DNA from: Hyphomonadaceae bacterium
GTDB lineage: Bacteria > Pseudomonadota > Alphaproteobacteria > Caulobacterales > Aquidulcibacteraceae
NCBI GenBank assembly: GCA_019753105.1
Contig: JAIELJ010000012.1
Coordinates: forward strand, 62,001-126,000
Reading direction: 5' to 3'
DNA length: 64,000 nt
Made by a program: the position numbers and the translations under genes. Below the pieces are notes generated by a model. That model was not told the DNA's origin and did not search any database. It saw only the letters and a program-made list of their open reading frames with translations. Below are positions 44,239 through 59,784 of this stretch, in pieces (position 1 is the first letter of the stretch; each line of letters opens with the position of its first letter).

Positions 44239-45019
44239 GCGGCGCGTTACTCGGCGGCGGCTTCGCGCCGGCCCAACCCCAAAGCATCGCATTCGGCGGC
44301 GGCACGAATAAGAACACGTGCTCGATTACGCCGAGGACGGTCAGCGTTAGCACCAGCGAAAAGCCAGTTTGCGCGTAAGCGGTCGCGTCTGGGGCGAATG
44401 CCATCCCGCCAAGCAGCCAAGCTAGGCCAACGCCGCCTGCAACGGAGACCGGAAACAGTGCATTCATCCGCCGATTGCGGAAATAGCTTTTCAAGTGCGT
44501 GAGGTGAGGCGGCAGCATCTCCTCTGCCCGATAGGGCGCACCTAGGAATAGATTGAACTTTGCGCTCAAGCGCAGCGCCCACAGCACCAGAAACGTGATC
44601 GTGCCGATCTGATTGGGCTGGCCCCACGTCAGCGCCACGAACGCGGCGGCTGTGAGCGCAAGCGCTACTTCATGATGAATGATCGTCGCAGTCGCGAGCG
44701 AGAAGCGCCGCCATCCTGTTGTACCGGCTGGCAAAGGCTGACGGTGTGGGCCGGTGATGAAGCCCATGAGGAAGCTCATCTCGTGCCAGCCCCACACAGC
44801 AATCGCAGCACTGAACGCGATGTAAGCGCCAGCTGCGCTCTCGACACTCGCGCTCATGAACAACGCAATCAGCGCACCCACGGCGATGACGCTCGCGCCG
44901 GCGAAGCTCCATCCGAATGTCTCGCGCGGCCGGCGATCGAGCCATAAGATCGCACCTGTGGAGAACCACCAGATGAACGCTGCAAAGAAAAGCGGCGGGA
45001 GGAATGCGGCGAAGCTCAC
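44231..45019 (-). CDS. puhE: photosynthetic complex assembly protein PuhE
   Basis: A 262 aa membrane protein (DUF3623) with about seven helices; landmarks are WWFSTGAILWLDRRP, VWGWHEMSFLMGFITGPHR, IIHHEVALALT and LPPHLTHLKSYFRNRRMNALFPVSV. PuhE is needed for normal assembly or stability of the reaction centre and LH1 in Rhodobacter, by an unknown mechanism. It is the last gene of the long minus-strand block, 16 bp after acsF, and meets idi tail-to-tail. Confidence 0.92.
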   Translation of the reverse strand: MSFAAFLPPLFFAAFIWWFSTGAILWLDRRPRETFGWSFAGASVIAVGALIALFMSASVESAAGAYIAFSAAIAVWGWHEMSFLMGFITGPHRQPLPAGTTGWRRFSLATATIIHHEVALALTAAAFVALTWGQPNQIGTITFLVLWALRLSAKFNLFLGAPYRAEEMLPPHLTHLKSYFRNRRMNALFPVSVAGGVGLAWLLGGMAFAPDATAYAQTGFSLVLTLTVLGVIEHVFLFVPPPNAMLWGWAGAKPPPSNAPLS

Positions 45020-45035
45020 GAGTTGTGCTCGCTCC

Positions 45036-46106
45036 CTACCAGGCCGGCGCCATGCGCACGTCTTGGGGCGTTTCGTGCTCGATCACCGGATGCAGGAAGA
45101 GTCCGATCGCCGTCGCTGCGAGTTGCACGCCAAGACCAAGCTTGCGTACGCCCGCGAACATGCCGCCGCGTGCCGCGTTCTCGCTCATCGCGTCGGTCAG
45201 TTGACGCAAGCGCTCCATTTTGGCGCGGAATTGCGGGTGGTCCGTATCGAGCGTGAACGGAAAGACCTGCTTGGTGATTTCGGAGCAGATGCGGAAGACG
45301 CGATAGTCGTAGTCCGTCGGGTCAACGCCAAGCGCGCGATGGAAGGCGGGCCGGGCGTGATCGCGGACATACATGGTCGCGTAAACAGCCGTCAGGAAGA
45401 AGCGGATCCAAAAACGGTTTCCGCCAGTAAGGAGTTTGGGATCGTTCCGCATGAGTACGGCGAACGCTTCGCCGTGGCGGAACTCGTCGTTGCACCACTC
45501 CTTGAACCAATTGAAAATCGGATGGAAGCGTCGCTCGGGGTGACGCTCCAATTCTCGATAGATGGTGATGTAGCGCGCGTAGCCGATCTTCTCTGAGAGG
45601 TAGGTCGCGTAGAAGATGAACTTCGGCTTGAAGAAGGTGTACTTCTTGGTCTTGGTCAGAAAGCCTAAGTCGACGCCGATGCCGTAGTCCTTCAGCGCTT
45701 CATTGATAAAGCCAGCATGGCGCGATTCATCGCGGCTCATATATTTGAACAGCGCTCTGATATCTGGGTTCTTCGCGCGCTTGGCGATCTCAGCATAAAG
45801 CACGCAGCCAGAGAACTCTGCGGTGATCGAGCTGACCAGAAAATCCACCCATTCCTTGCGCAGCTCAGGATCAAGCTCCTCCAGCGTATTGGTGAAGGCC
45901 TCAGTGCGCTTGAAATGGTTCTTGTTTGGATCGGCCGCGAGTTCGGCGATCAGCGCGTCCCATTCGCGTCGCACAGGCGTCACATCGATGCGGTCCATCG
46001 CTTCGAAGTCAGTCGTGTAGAAACGCGGGCTGAGGACCGTGTCCTCCTGCGCGATACGCGTCGTTTCATTGATTGGCCGGGGAGCGTCCAGGGTAGCGGC
46101 AGTCAC
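45036..46106 (-). CDS. acsF: Mg-protoporphyrin IX monomethyl ester oxidative cyclase
   Basis: A 356 aa O2-dependent di-iron enzyme forming ring E of the (bacterio)chlorophyll macrocycle. The di-iron ligands lie in [14 protein letters not shown] (Glu97, Glu106) and [12 protein letters not shown] (Glu127, His130), with the second pair in [17 protein letters not shown]. Only this aerobic cyclase is present in the window; no BchE radical-SAM enzyme was found, which fits an aerobic phototroph. It overlaps the 99-aa gene upstream by 4 bp. Confidence 0.95.
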   Translation of the reverse strand: MTAATLDAPRPINETTRIAQEDTVLSPRFYTTDFEAMDRIDVTPVRREWDALIAELAADPNKNHFKRTEAFTNTLEELDPELRKEWVDFLVSSITAEFSGCVLYAEIAKRAKNPDIRALFKYMSRDESRHAGFINEALKDYGIGVDLGFLTKTKKYTFFKPKFIFYATYLSEKIGYARYITIYRELERHPERRFHPIFNWFKEWCNDEFRHGEAFAVLMRNDPKLLTGGNRFWIRFFLTAVYATMYVRDHARPAFHRALGVDPTDYDYRVFRICSEITKQVFPFTLDTDHPQFRAKMERLRQLTDAMSENAARGGMFAGVRKLGLGVQLAATAIGLFLHPVIEHETPQDVRMAPAW

Positions 46107-46402
46107 AGTATTCTCCTCGGGCTGAAGCTGACTTCATAGAGTTCGGCGAGCTCAAAACGCGCCGTGAGTTTGGTCCATTGCCGTTCAAGCCAGCCGGCGC
46201 GCTCGACCGTAGCCGGGCGGCGCAAGGTTAGCCGTTGGCCGAAGCTGACCCGGATCGGCGCGCCGTGAACCTTCACGCGGTCGCCTGGCCGCAAATCGGA
46301 CTGGTCGTCGAGTTCGACATGTGCGTGCAGGTGATCTTCGCTGTGCTCGATCTCGATCGTGCATTGCGTATCATGCGTGCGGCGGGCGAACGGCGTCTTC
46401 AT
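46103..46402 (-). CDS. conserved hypothetical protein of photosynthesis clusters
   Basis: A 99 aa soluble protein with no signal or membrane segment. Features are [36 protein letters not shown] (beta-rich, OB- or barrel-like) and [11 protein letters not shown] near the end. It overlaps puhC upstream and acsF downstream by 4 bp each, so it is locked into the puh-acsF operon. I recall similar short genes at the same place in other alphaproteobacterial clusters, but know no function; a cofactor or assembly role for AcsF is possible. Confidence 0.75.
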   Translation of the reverse strand: MKTPFARRTHDTQCTIEIEHSEDHLHAHVELDDQSDLRPGDRVKVHGAPIRVSFGQRLTLRRPATVERAGWLERQWTKLTARFELAELYEVSFSPRRIL

Positions 46403-46866
46403 GTGGCGCTCTGCGGCGCCGGTGCCAGCAATTGCGCGAAGGACGCACGATTGGTGCCGCCAAAGGCGCCGAGCTCGATTTCTCGACCGGTGGCGAGGTC
46501 GACCAGCGATAAGCGCCCGTCTGGCCATTCCGCGAGACGGAACGCCGGCTCTTGGCCAATGCCGCGCGAGCGCCGATCGCGGGCCATGCCGCGCATGACG
46601 CCGCGGATGAAGCCATTCGTGCCGGGGGCCGCAACAAACACGACCTGCTGACCAACGCCGTCGCGCACTTCAACCGAGCCGTCCGCCATATCGAAGAAGG
46701 TGAGATCGCGCGCCGCAAGCGGCGCCATCGTCTCCGTTACACTCGATTGCGCTGCGTTGACGTTCGCGTGGCGCCCTGCGGCTGCTGCAGTGATTGAGCC
46801 TGCAACCAGAACCGCCGCAGCGATCAGCGCCAAGCGCGGGAAGGGTTGGGTGTCGATATTGCTCAT
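46399..46866 (-). CDS. puhC: photosynthetic complex assembly protein PuhC
   Basis: A 155 aa protein with one N-terminal membrane helix (about 10-29, LALIAAAVLVAGSITAAAAG) and a periplasmic domain (LTFFDMADGSVEVRD, GTNGFIRGVMRGMARDRRSRGI, PAFRLAEWPDGRLSLVDLATGREIELGAFG). PuhC helps to organise the reaction centre-LH1 complex. It is 11 bp downstream of puhB and overlaps the next small gene by 4 bp. Confidence 0.9.
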   Translation of the reverse strand: MSNIDTQPFPRLALIAAAVLVAGSITAAAAGRHANVNAAQSSVTETMAPLAARDLTFFDMADGSVEVRDGVGQQVVFVAAPGTNGFIRGVMRGMARDRRSRGIGQEPAFRLAEWPDGRLSLVDLATGREIELGAFGGTNRASFAQLLAPAPQSAT

Positions 46867-46877
46867 GACGTTTCCCC

Positions 46878-47534
46878 TCAGGCCGGGCTGAGTGCAGCTT
46901 GTGGCGCGGCGGCTGGCTCTGGCGTTTGCACCGGTGTGAGAATTGCGCCGCGCTCACCGTGCGCCGCTTTCAGCGCTTCCGCCAGCCGCGCCGCGACGAC
47001 CGTCGCATCCGCCACTGCGCGCATCGTCGGCTCCGGACGCGCCAGCTTCCATGGACGCGCATGTGGCCAGAGCAGGAAGTACGCGACTTTGTTCGGCGCG
47101 CTCAGTGTGAGCGCCAGATCGCCAGTTTTGTCGCTGAAGCCCTTAAGCGCTGCGTTCTCGATGATCGTGAACGGCAGATTGATCGCCTTCGGAATCGCGA
47201 CGCCGAAACGCAGCACGACGCGCTTGCTGGTGATCGTGTAAACCGTCGTCCGCGCGGTCAGCAGTGCGAGGCCGCAAAGCAGCGTGATCGCAGCAATCGC
47301 GATCGGCGCGACGTGCAACCCGGACTGGATCGACGCCAGCGGCGAAGCGCCCTCAAGCGCCGTCGCCACACCACGCCATGCCATCAGCACGCCGAAGTAT
47401 ATCGAAACCGAGCGCACATGAAACGCGCGTTGCGCCAGCGGCCACCAATCCGGCGCGCCTTGCCAAATTAGGCGTTCGCCCTTGGGCAGATTGCCCGGCA
47501 GACCGCGAACAGGTTCGAAATCATGCTCACTCAT
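46878..47534 (-). CDS. puhB: photosynthetic complex assembly protein PuhB
   Basis: A 218 aa membrane protein with a PH-like (bacterial PH, DUF304-type) core: GLPGNLPKGERLIWQGAPDWWPLAQRAFHVR, two or three helices (about 38-80 and beyond), then TVYTITSKRVVLRFGVAIPKAINLPFTIIENA. PuhB dimers act in reaction-centre assembly. The start at 47534 overlaps the puhA stop (ATGA). The tail is Ala/Pro-rich. Confidence 0.92.
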   Translation of the reverse strand: MSEHDFEPVRGLPGNLPKGERLIWQGAPDWWPLAQRAFHVRSVSIYFGVLMAWRGVATALEGASPLASIQSGLHVAPIAIAAITLLCGLALLTARTTVYTITSKRVVLRFGVAIPKAINLPFTIIENAALKGFSDKTGDLALTLSAPNKVAYFLLWPHARPWKLARPEPTMRAVADATVVAARLAEALKAAHGERGAILTPVQTPEPAAAPQAALSPA

Positions 47535-48313
47535 AGCCAAGGCTCCGCGCGGGCCGGGGTCGCGTAAAGCGTACCGGCGCCGACAAAGGCGCAAACGCGC
47601 TCTTCTTCGTCACGTGTGATTTGGTCGTAGCTGGCCAAGGTCGGCGCGCCTGCAAATTGCGCAGCAAGCAGAGCATTGACCTTAACCCGTTTGCGACCGC
47701 GCTGAATGACGGCCATCGGCATCGGCACAAGCACGCGCTTGTCTGAACCAGCCAGCACCATCTCCAAATAGCGGATCAGATATTCCGAGCGATCGACCCA
47801 AACGTCGGTAATCGTCCCGGCGACGGCGTTGTCGGCGCCGATCACTTGCATGCCGCGCGGATCTGGATCGCGGGTGTCGAGATAGAAGTCCTCCGCGACG
47901 CGAAGCGGCACGATACGCGGCGCGCCGTGCATCATGACGTCTGGTGTTTTCGCGCGCTGGGCGTACGCGCCTGGACCGACGCCCGCCTGTAGCGGATCAC
48001 CCTCGGGTTCAAGCGGCGATCCGGCCCAAGGCGCAGTCCGGCGGGCCTTTAGCTCGGCGGTGTCGCGCGTGCTGTCGGGTTTGGAAACGGTCCCGCTATC
48101 GTGCGGCAAACGAAAGACCTTGGGCTGCGCAGTAAAGAGCAGTCCGCCGAGCGGCTCGTGACGGCCGCTGACATCGTCCTCAAGCGGATAGCCTTCGCGC
48201 CGGTCTTCCCGCCGCAGATAAACGACCAGTCCGAAGAAGAAGAGGAAGAATGCGTAGAGCACCCACTCCGCCCAATCGAGGCCTCCGTTATAAACTTGGT
48301 CCATTGCCGTCAC
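47531..48313 (-). CDS. puhA: photosynthetic reaction centre H subunit
   Basis: A 260 aa subunit capping the reaction centre on the cytoplasmic side. One N-terminal membrane helix (about 15-33, AEWVLYAFFLFFFGLVVYL), then RREDRREGYPLEDD and the PRC-barrel domain (FYLDTRDPDPRGMQVIGADNAVAGTITDVWVDRSEYLIRYLEM) and VPMPMAVIQRGRKRVKVNALLA. It lies 13 bp after lhaA and overlaps puhB by 4 bp. Confidence 0.96.
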   Translation of the reverse strand: MTAMDQVYNGGLDWAEWVLYAFFLFFFGLVVYLRREDRREGYPLEDDVSGRHEPLGGLLFTAQPKVFRLPHDSGTVSKPDSTRDTAELKARRTAPWAGSPLEPEGDPLQAGVGPGAYAQRAKTPDVMMHGAPRIVPLRVAEDFYLDTRDPDPRGMQVIGADNAVAGTITDVWVDRSEYLIRYLEMVLAGSDKRVLVPMPMAVIQRGRKRVKVNALLAAQFAGAPTLASYDQITRDEEERVCAFVGAGTLYATPARAEPWL

Positions 48314-48326
48314 TCCTGGCAGTCGT

Positions 48327-49760
48327 TCAGGTTGGAAACTCGGCCATGCCGAATTTGGTCGTGGTGTTTTGAGGATGCGCAGAGGCGTGGCGCGCGAGCG
48401 GGCCGATCGCGATCAACGCGGCGAAGAGAAGTCCAATTTCGAGATGGTACACAAAGCCGTAGCCCGTCGCAGGGCCCGCCAGGGCCGCGCCAAGCGCGCC
48501 GCTTTCGGCAAGGCCGCCGACAACATCACGCAACGCGCCGCCAACAGCGATGCCGATGCCAGCCGCTGTCGCTTGTACAGCGCCCCAAGCGCCGAGCGCT
48601 AAGCCTGATTGGCCGTCGCGCGTCAGCGCCATTGCAGCTGTGAGCGTACCGACCGCAAAAAGACCGCCGCCAAAGCCGATGCCAGCGACACCGACACAAA
48701 AGAGCGGGGTAGAGTTCAGCGGTGCAGCGAAGATCACCAGCGAAAACGCGATAATGCCGACCAGCGCGCCATAGCCAGCGAGGCGATGGCATTCGTCACC
48801 TTCACCCAGGCGATGCGCAGCAAGCGCGAAGCCGCAGAGCGCGCCCCATGACCAAAGTGCAGTCAGCGCTGTGGTCTCACCGACGGAAAGTCCAAGCACC
48901 TGTGCACCATACGGCTCAAGCAACACGTCTTGCATGCTGAAAGCTGCCGCGCCGAATCCAACTGCAAACAGCAACCGGCTGGTGCGCCCGCCTGCCATCA
49001 GCGCACGCCAATGTTCGGCGAACGGCGCGTGATCACGATCTGGGGCCGTTAGCGCCGTGTTGCGCACTTCCTGTTTCCAGAGTGCAACGCAATTCAGCAC
49101 CATGGTCACTACGGCTGCGCCTTGGATCACCTGGATCAAACGCAGCGCGCTGAAATCAGAAAGCAGCAGCCCAAAGAAGAGCGCGCTGAAGAGCATCCCG
49201 GCCAACAGCATCACATAAAGCAGCGCCACGACACGTGGCCGTGCTTCCGGCGGGGCAAGATCGGTCGCGAGCGCCAGACCCGCCGTCTGCGTCGTGTGCA
49301 TCCCGATCCCGACTAGAAGGAACGCCAGGGCCGCCGCGATTTCGCCGACAACAATCGGCCCATGCGTATCGCCCGAAAGGATCAGCAGCGCGAACGGCAT
49401 GATGGCGAAGCCACCAAACTGCAGCATCGAGCCGAACCAAATGTAAGGCCCGCGCCGCCAGCCGAGCACCGAGCGGTGGGTATCGGATTTAAAGCCGATC
49501 AATGCCCGCAAAGGCGCGAACACCAAGGGCAGGGACACCATCAGCGCAACGACCCAACCCGAAATGCCAAGCTCGACAATCATCACGCGGTTCAGCGTGC
49601 CAGTCAGCAGCACGGCCGCCATGCCGACCGAAACTTGAAAGAGACCAAGGCGCAGCAATTGGCCGAGCGGCAGCTCTGTCGTCGCCGAGTCGGCAAACGG
49701 CAGCATCTTCGCCATTAACTGGCGCCAGGTCATAGGTTGGGGGCGAGCGGTTTCGCTCAT
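48327..49760 (-). CDS. lhaA: LH1 assembly protein LhaA (PucC family)
   Basis: A 477 aa major-facilitator-like protein with 12 predicted helices, of the PucC/LhaA/Bch2 family: TWRQLMAKMLPFADSATTELPLGQLLRLGLFQVSVGMAAVLL, GFKSDTHRSVLGWRRGPYIWFGSM and FSMQDVLLEPYGAQVLGLSVGETT. LhaA aids LH1 assembly, probably by delivering bacteriochlorophyll. ATG 49760 overlaps the bchM stop. It is a paralogue of the gene at 62190. Confidence 0.92.
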   Translation of the reverse strand: MSETARPQPMTWRQLMAKMLPFADSATTELPLGQLLRLGLFQVSVGMAAVLLTGTLNRVMIVELGISGWVVALMVSLPLVFAPLRALIGFKSDTHRSVLGWRRGPYIWFGSMLQFGGFAIMPFALLILSGDTHGPIVVGEIAAALAFLLVGIGMHTTQTAGLALATDLAPPEARPRVVALLYVMLLAGMLFSALFFGLLLSDFSALRLIQVIQGAAVVTMVLNCVALWKQEVRNTALTAPDRDHAPFAEHWRALMAGGRTSRLLFAVGFGAAAFSMQDVLLEPYGAQVLGLSVGETTALTALWSWGALCGFALAAHRLGEGDECHRLAGYGALVGIIAFSLVIFAAPLNSTPLFCVGVAGIGFGGGLFAVGTLTAAMALTRDGQSGLALGAWGAVQATAAGIGIAVGGALRDVVGGLAESGALGAALAGPATGYGFVYHLEIGLLFAALIAIGPLARHASAHPQNTTTKFGMAEFPT

Positions 49761-50478
49761 GCGCGCACCAACTCCATGGCGTGCGACATGTAAAAGCCGC
49801 TGGAGATGCGAGCGCTGCGCCCGATGCTCCAACCACTGAAAGCAGACGACGCCGCAATGCCGCGGCGGATGACAGCTTCGCTCACTGGCTCAATCGCCGG
49901 CGCGCGGTCAGCACGCGGGAAAAGCTTCCCGGCCGCATGCATCAGCGAAAGCGCAGGCGTTTGCGGTGCGAAGGTAAACAGGATCGCGCGGTCGGTGCGC
50001 GCGGCGAAGCCGCCGAGGACGCGCAGGATCTCTGCTGAAGGATAATGGATCAGTGAATCCATCGCCACGACATAGTCGTGGCGTCCGAAGCGGGGGTCGA
50101 ACATGTCGCCGACGCCGAAATCAAGTGAACCCGGCGCCACTTCTTTCGGCGCACGCTCGTGTGCGAGCTGGATCAGGCTCCCCGACACATCGACGCCGGT
50201 CACGCGCGCGCCGCGGCGGGCCGCAGCGACCGAAAGCGCGCCCGTACCGCACCCCGCGTCGAACAATGACGTCGCACGCATGTTTTGCGGCAGCCAAGAG
50301 AGCAACGTGTCGCGCATGCTGTCGCGGCCTGCGCGGACGGTCGCGCGAATACGGCTGACGGGTGCGTCCGACGTAAGCTGCGTCCAGGCTTCGAGCGCGG
50401 TGCGGTCGAAGTATGTCTCAAGCCGGCCGCGACGCTCTTCGTACGCGGCGGTGGGGCGGTGGGAGTCTGTGACGCTCA

Positions 50479-50479
<1 letters not shown>
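49757..50479 (-). CDS. bchM: Mg-protoporphyrin IX methyltransferase
   Basis: A 240 aa SAM-dependent methyltransferase that esterifies the ring C propionate after Mg insertion, giving the AcsF substrate. YEERRGRLETYFDRTALEAWTQLTSDAPVSRIRATVRAGR is the family N-terminus, and SLFDAGCGTGALSVAAARRGARVTGVDVS the SAM-binding motif. The start shares a base with the bchL stop; the end overlaps lhaA by 4 bp. Confidence 0.94.
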
Positions 50480-55092
<4,613 letters not shown>

Positions 55093-55103
<11 letters not shown>

Positions 55104-56625
55104 AGTGGCTCTTTGCGTCATACAAAGTTTCGATCTGGATGATGGCGAGGCCCTGTTCGGCGGCGAAGCGCTCGGCGTTGCGGCGAGCCTTGCCGCGAAC
55201 GAAGAACGGGATTTTGGTCAGCTCTGCTTCGGCCTCCTTGGACCATGTGATGTCATTTGCTGCTGGTGCTGCAGGCTGCGCAGGGGCTGCCTGGTGAGCA
55301 GCCAGGTGCGAAGGGCCGGCAGCGTCGTTGAACTCGAAATCTTCGCGGAACATCGCGAGCAAATGTTCTTCGAGGCCCATCACCAGCGGATGCACCCAGG
55401 TGTCGAAAAGAACGTTTGCGCCTTCGAAGCCCATTTGTGGTGAGAAGCGCGCTGGATAGTCCTGCACATGGGCGGGCGCTGAAATCACCGCGCAGCCGAT
55501 GCCGAGGCGCTTGGCGATGTGGCGCTCCATCTGCGTGCCGAGCACCAGCTCTGGCTGCAGCTCGGAAATGGCTTGCTCGACTTCGAGATAATCTTCTGTG
55601 ATCAGCGCGGTCAGCCCAAGTTTCTCAGCGGCGGCGCGGACATCACGTGCGAACTCGCGCGAATACGTCCCAAGACCGACAACTTCGAAGCCAAGTTCTT
55701 CCGACGCGACGCGTGCGGCGGCGACTGCGTGCGTTGCGTCGCCAAAGATGAAAACGCGCTTGCCGGTCAGATAATTGGAATCAACCGAGCGCGACCACCA
55801 GGGCATGCGCGCATCCGCGTCTTGCAGCACAGACGTTGCATCAATGCCGGTGATTGCCGCGATCTCGGCAATGAAATCTTTGGTAGCGTTCTGGCCGATC
55901 GGCACGGTGCGGACAGTTTTTTGACCATGCGTGCGCTCAAGCCAGCGAGCGGCGACGTCTGCGATTTCGGGATAGAGCACAACGTTGAAATCAGCATCAG
56001 CGAGGCGCGCGAGGTCAGATGGCGTCGCTTCGAGCGGCGCCGTGACGTTCACGTCCACACCCAGCCGCGCCAGCAAGCGCTTCACTTCCACCACGTCGTC
56101 GCGATGGCGGAAGCCGAGCGCGGTGGCGCCCAGAATGTTGCAGCGCGGACGTGGACCGGGCGCACGAGCAGGCGCGCCTTCGACCTTCGGCGCGAAGGTG
56201 CGGACGAGCTGATAGAACGTCTCCGCCGCGCCCCAATTTTCTTTCTTCTGGTAAGACGGCAAATCGAGCGCAATCACCGGGACCGGCAGTTTCAACGCGC
56301 GTGCGAGACCCGCCGGATCGTCCTGAATAAGCTCAGCCGTGCAGGACGCGCCAACGATCATCGCTTCGGGCTGGAAGCGCTCATACGCTTCGCGCGCTGC
56401 ATTCTTGAAGAGCTCGGCCGTATCGCCGCCCAGATCGCGGGCTTGGAAGGTTGTGTACGTGACGGGCGGACGCGCGCTGCGGCGTTCGATCATCGTAAAC
56501 AACAGATCGGCGTAAGTGTCGCCCTGCGGCGCGTGGAGCACGAAGTGCAGGCCCTTCATCGCGGTCGCGATGCGCATTGCGCCGACGTGGGGCGGGCCTT
56601 CGTAGGTCCAGACGGTCAATTGCAT
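55093..56625 (-). CDS. bchB: light-independent protochlorophyllide reductase subunit B
   Basis: A 510 aa NifK-like catalytic subunit. The start [19 protein letters not shown] and Asp36 ([11 protein letters not shown]), which in BchB replaces a cysteine as fourth ligand of the NB cluster, are both present. The C-terminal light-independent reductase domain [28 protein letters not shown] is preceded by an Ala/Pro-rich linker (about 430-450). It is 4 bp after bchN and overlaps bchH. Confidence 0.95.
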
Positions 56626-56629
56626 CGCG

Positions 56630-58578
<1,949 letters not shown>

Positions 58579-58651
58579 CGCCGACCTCCCGACCAATCAT
58601 GTGGTCAGATCAAAGCGTATCCCGGCACGCTGAGTTGTCAAGAAAAGTGAA

Positions 58652-58669
58652 CGTCCAAATATTTGGACA
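58652..58669. promoter_or_regulatory. PpsR/CrtJ-type operator between bchF and aerR
   Basis: CGTCCAAATATTTGGACA has the form CGT-N12-ACA and contains a perfect 16-bp palindrome (GTCCAAAT-ATTTGGAC). It lies 74 bp from the bchF start and 211 bp from the aerR start, in the 301-bp gap that must hold both promoters. No other clear element was found in the rest of the gap. Confidence 0.65.
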
Positions 58670-58879
58670 GATGCGCTGTTTTGACGAAATTAGTTCTCGC
58701 CAGTTGTCGTTAAGTCTGCTTACATCGTCGCACCTGGGACTGAGATCCTTACGTCAAAAAGGACAGGCGGCTCTGGGGAGGGAAACGCTGGCACGGGACT
58801 GATCGGGTCCACGATGCCGGAGCAGCGTGGCGCGGAGCTGCGTGACTAGGGAAGACTCCGCCTACAAGAAGGGGGGCGC

Positions 58880-59758
58880 ATGGCTAGCCTTCCGCAGTCT
58901 CCCGCATTCGATCTGTGCGGTGAGGAGCCTAGACGACTTGAGCCGCCCGGCGGGCTCAGTTCTCGTGAGCGACGCCAAGCTGATCGTGAGCAGGCCGACA
59001 CGCTCGCTCGCTTGGTCGAGGGCGAGATTATTCCGCGACTGATGCTCGCCCCTAGCCAAACCAATCTAGAGAGCCGGCCGAATCAGTCGCTCAAGCTTGG
59101 GCCGGAAACTACTGAAAGATTTGCACTTTATACCCTGTCGGCGGGTCATGAATCGCTGCTAGCCATCATTGGCGGGTTGCTTCAGCAGGGGGTCGCCATG
59201 GAGGCGATCTACCTGGACCTGCTCGCCCCGGCAGCGCGCCGTCTTGGTGATTTTTGGCAGGACGATCAGGCGTCGTTCGCCGACGTCACCATTGCGTTGG
59301 GCCGACTTCAGCAGGTGGTCCGTGAGCTTAGTCAGCACGGGCCGGTTGAGGAAGGCGCCGCCTCTAATGGCCGCGCGGCGCTTTTCGCGCCAGCGCCAGG
59401 CGAACAGCACACCTTTGGCATCGTCATTATAGAAGAGTTCTTTCGCCGCTCAGGCTGGCGGACTTGGACGGAATTATCTGGCGCCCCTGAGGAAATAATA
59501 GGCGCCGTTCAGGCCCACCGGTTCGATATGTTCGGCATGACGTGCAGTTCAGACGAACGGCTTGATCAAATCGCGCCAATGATTATGTCCATTCGGCGAG
59601 CGTCCAGGAATCGCGACATTAACGTTATGGTGGGAGGGTTGCTCTTTCTCGAGCGGCCAGAACTCGTGGCGAAAATCGGCGCCGACGGAATGGCCTCAGA
59701 TGCGAAGGAAGCTGTGCTGAAGGCTGAGGCGGCAGTGAGGCAACTCGCACGCCACTGA
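58880..59758 (+). CDS. aerR: AerR/PpaA cobalamin-binding antirepressor
   Basis: A 292 aa protein of the AerR/PpaA family: a helical N-terminal part (LYTLSAGHESLLAIIGGLLQQGVAMEAIYLDLLAPAARRLGDFWQDD) and a C-terminal B12-binding fold (FGIVIIEEFFRRSGWRTWTE, RFDMFGMTCSSDERLDQI, INVMVGGLLFLERPELVAKIGADGMASDA). His177 in EQHTFG is at the place expected for cobalamin ligation. AerR counters PpsR in a light- and B12-dependent way in Rhodobacter capsulatus. GGGGGG stands 5 nt before the ATG. It is followed at 26 bp by ppsR. Confidence 0.88.
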   Translation: MASLPQSPAFDLCGEEPRRLEPPGGLSSRERRQADREQADTLARLVEGEIIPRLMLAPSQTNLESRPNQSLKLGPETTERFALYTLSAGHESLLAIIGGLLQQGVAMEAIYLDLLAPAARRLGDFWQDDQASFADVTIALGRLQQVVRELSQHGPVEEGAASNGRAALFAPAPGEQHTFGIVIIEEFFRRSGWRTWTELSGAPEEIIGAVQAHRFDMFGMTCSSDERLDQIAPMIMSIRRASRNRDINVMVGGLLFLERPELVAKIGADGMASDAKEAVLKAEAAVRQLARH

Positions 59759-59784
59759 TCTGTGGCGCACCGGAAGAAGGGCGA

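Noticed and set aside
58636-58653. Second PpsR-like box (TGTCAAGAAAAGTGAACG) next to the bchF/aerR palindrome.
   Set aside because: It ends ACG and overlaps the better palindrome by two bases, not spaced by 8 bp, so it is not counted as a site.
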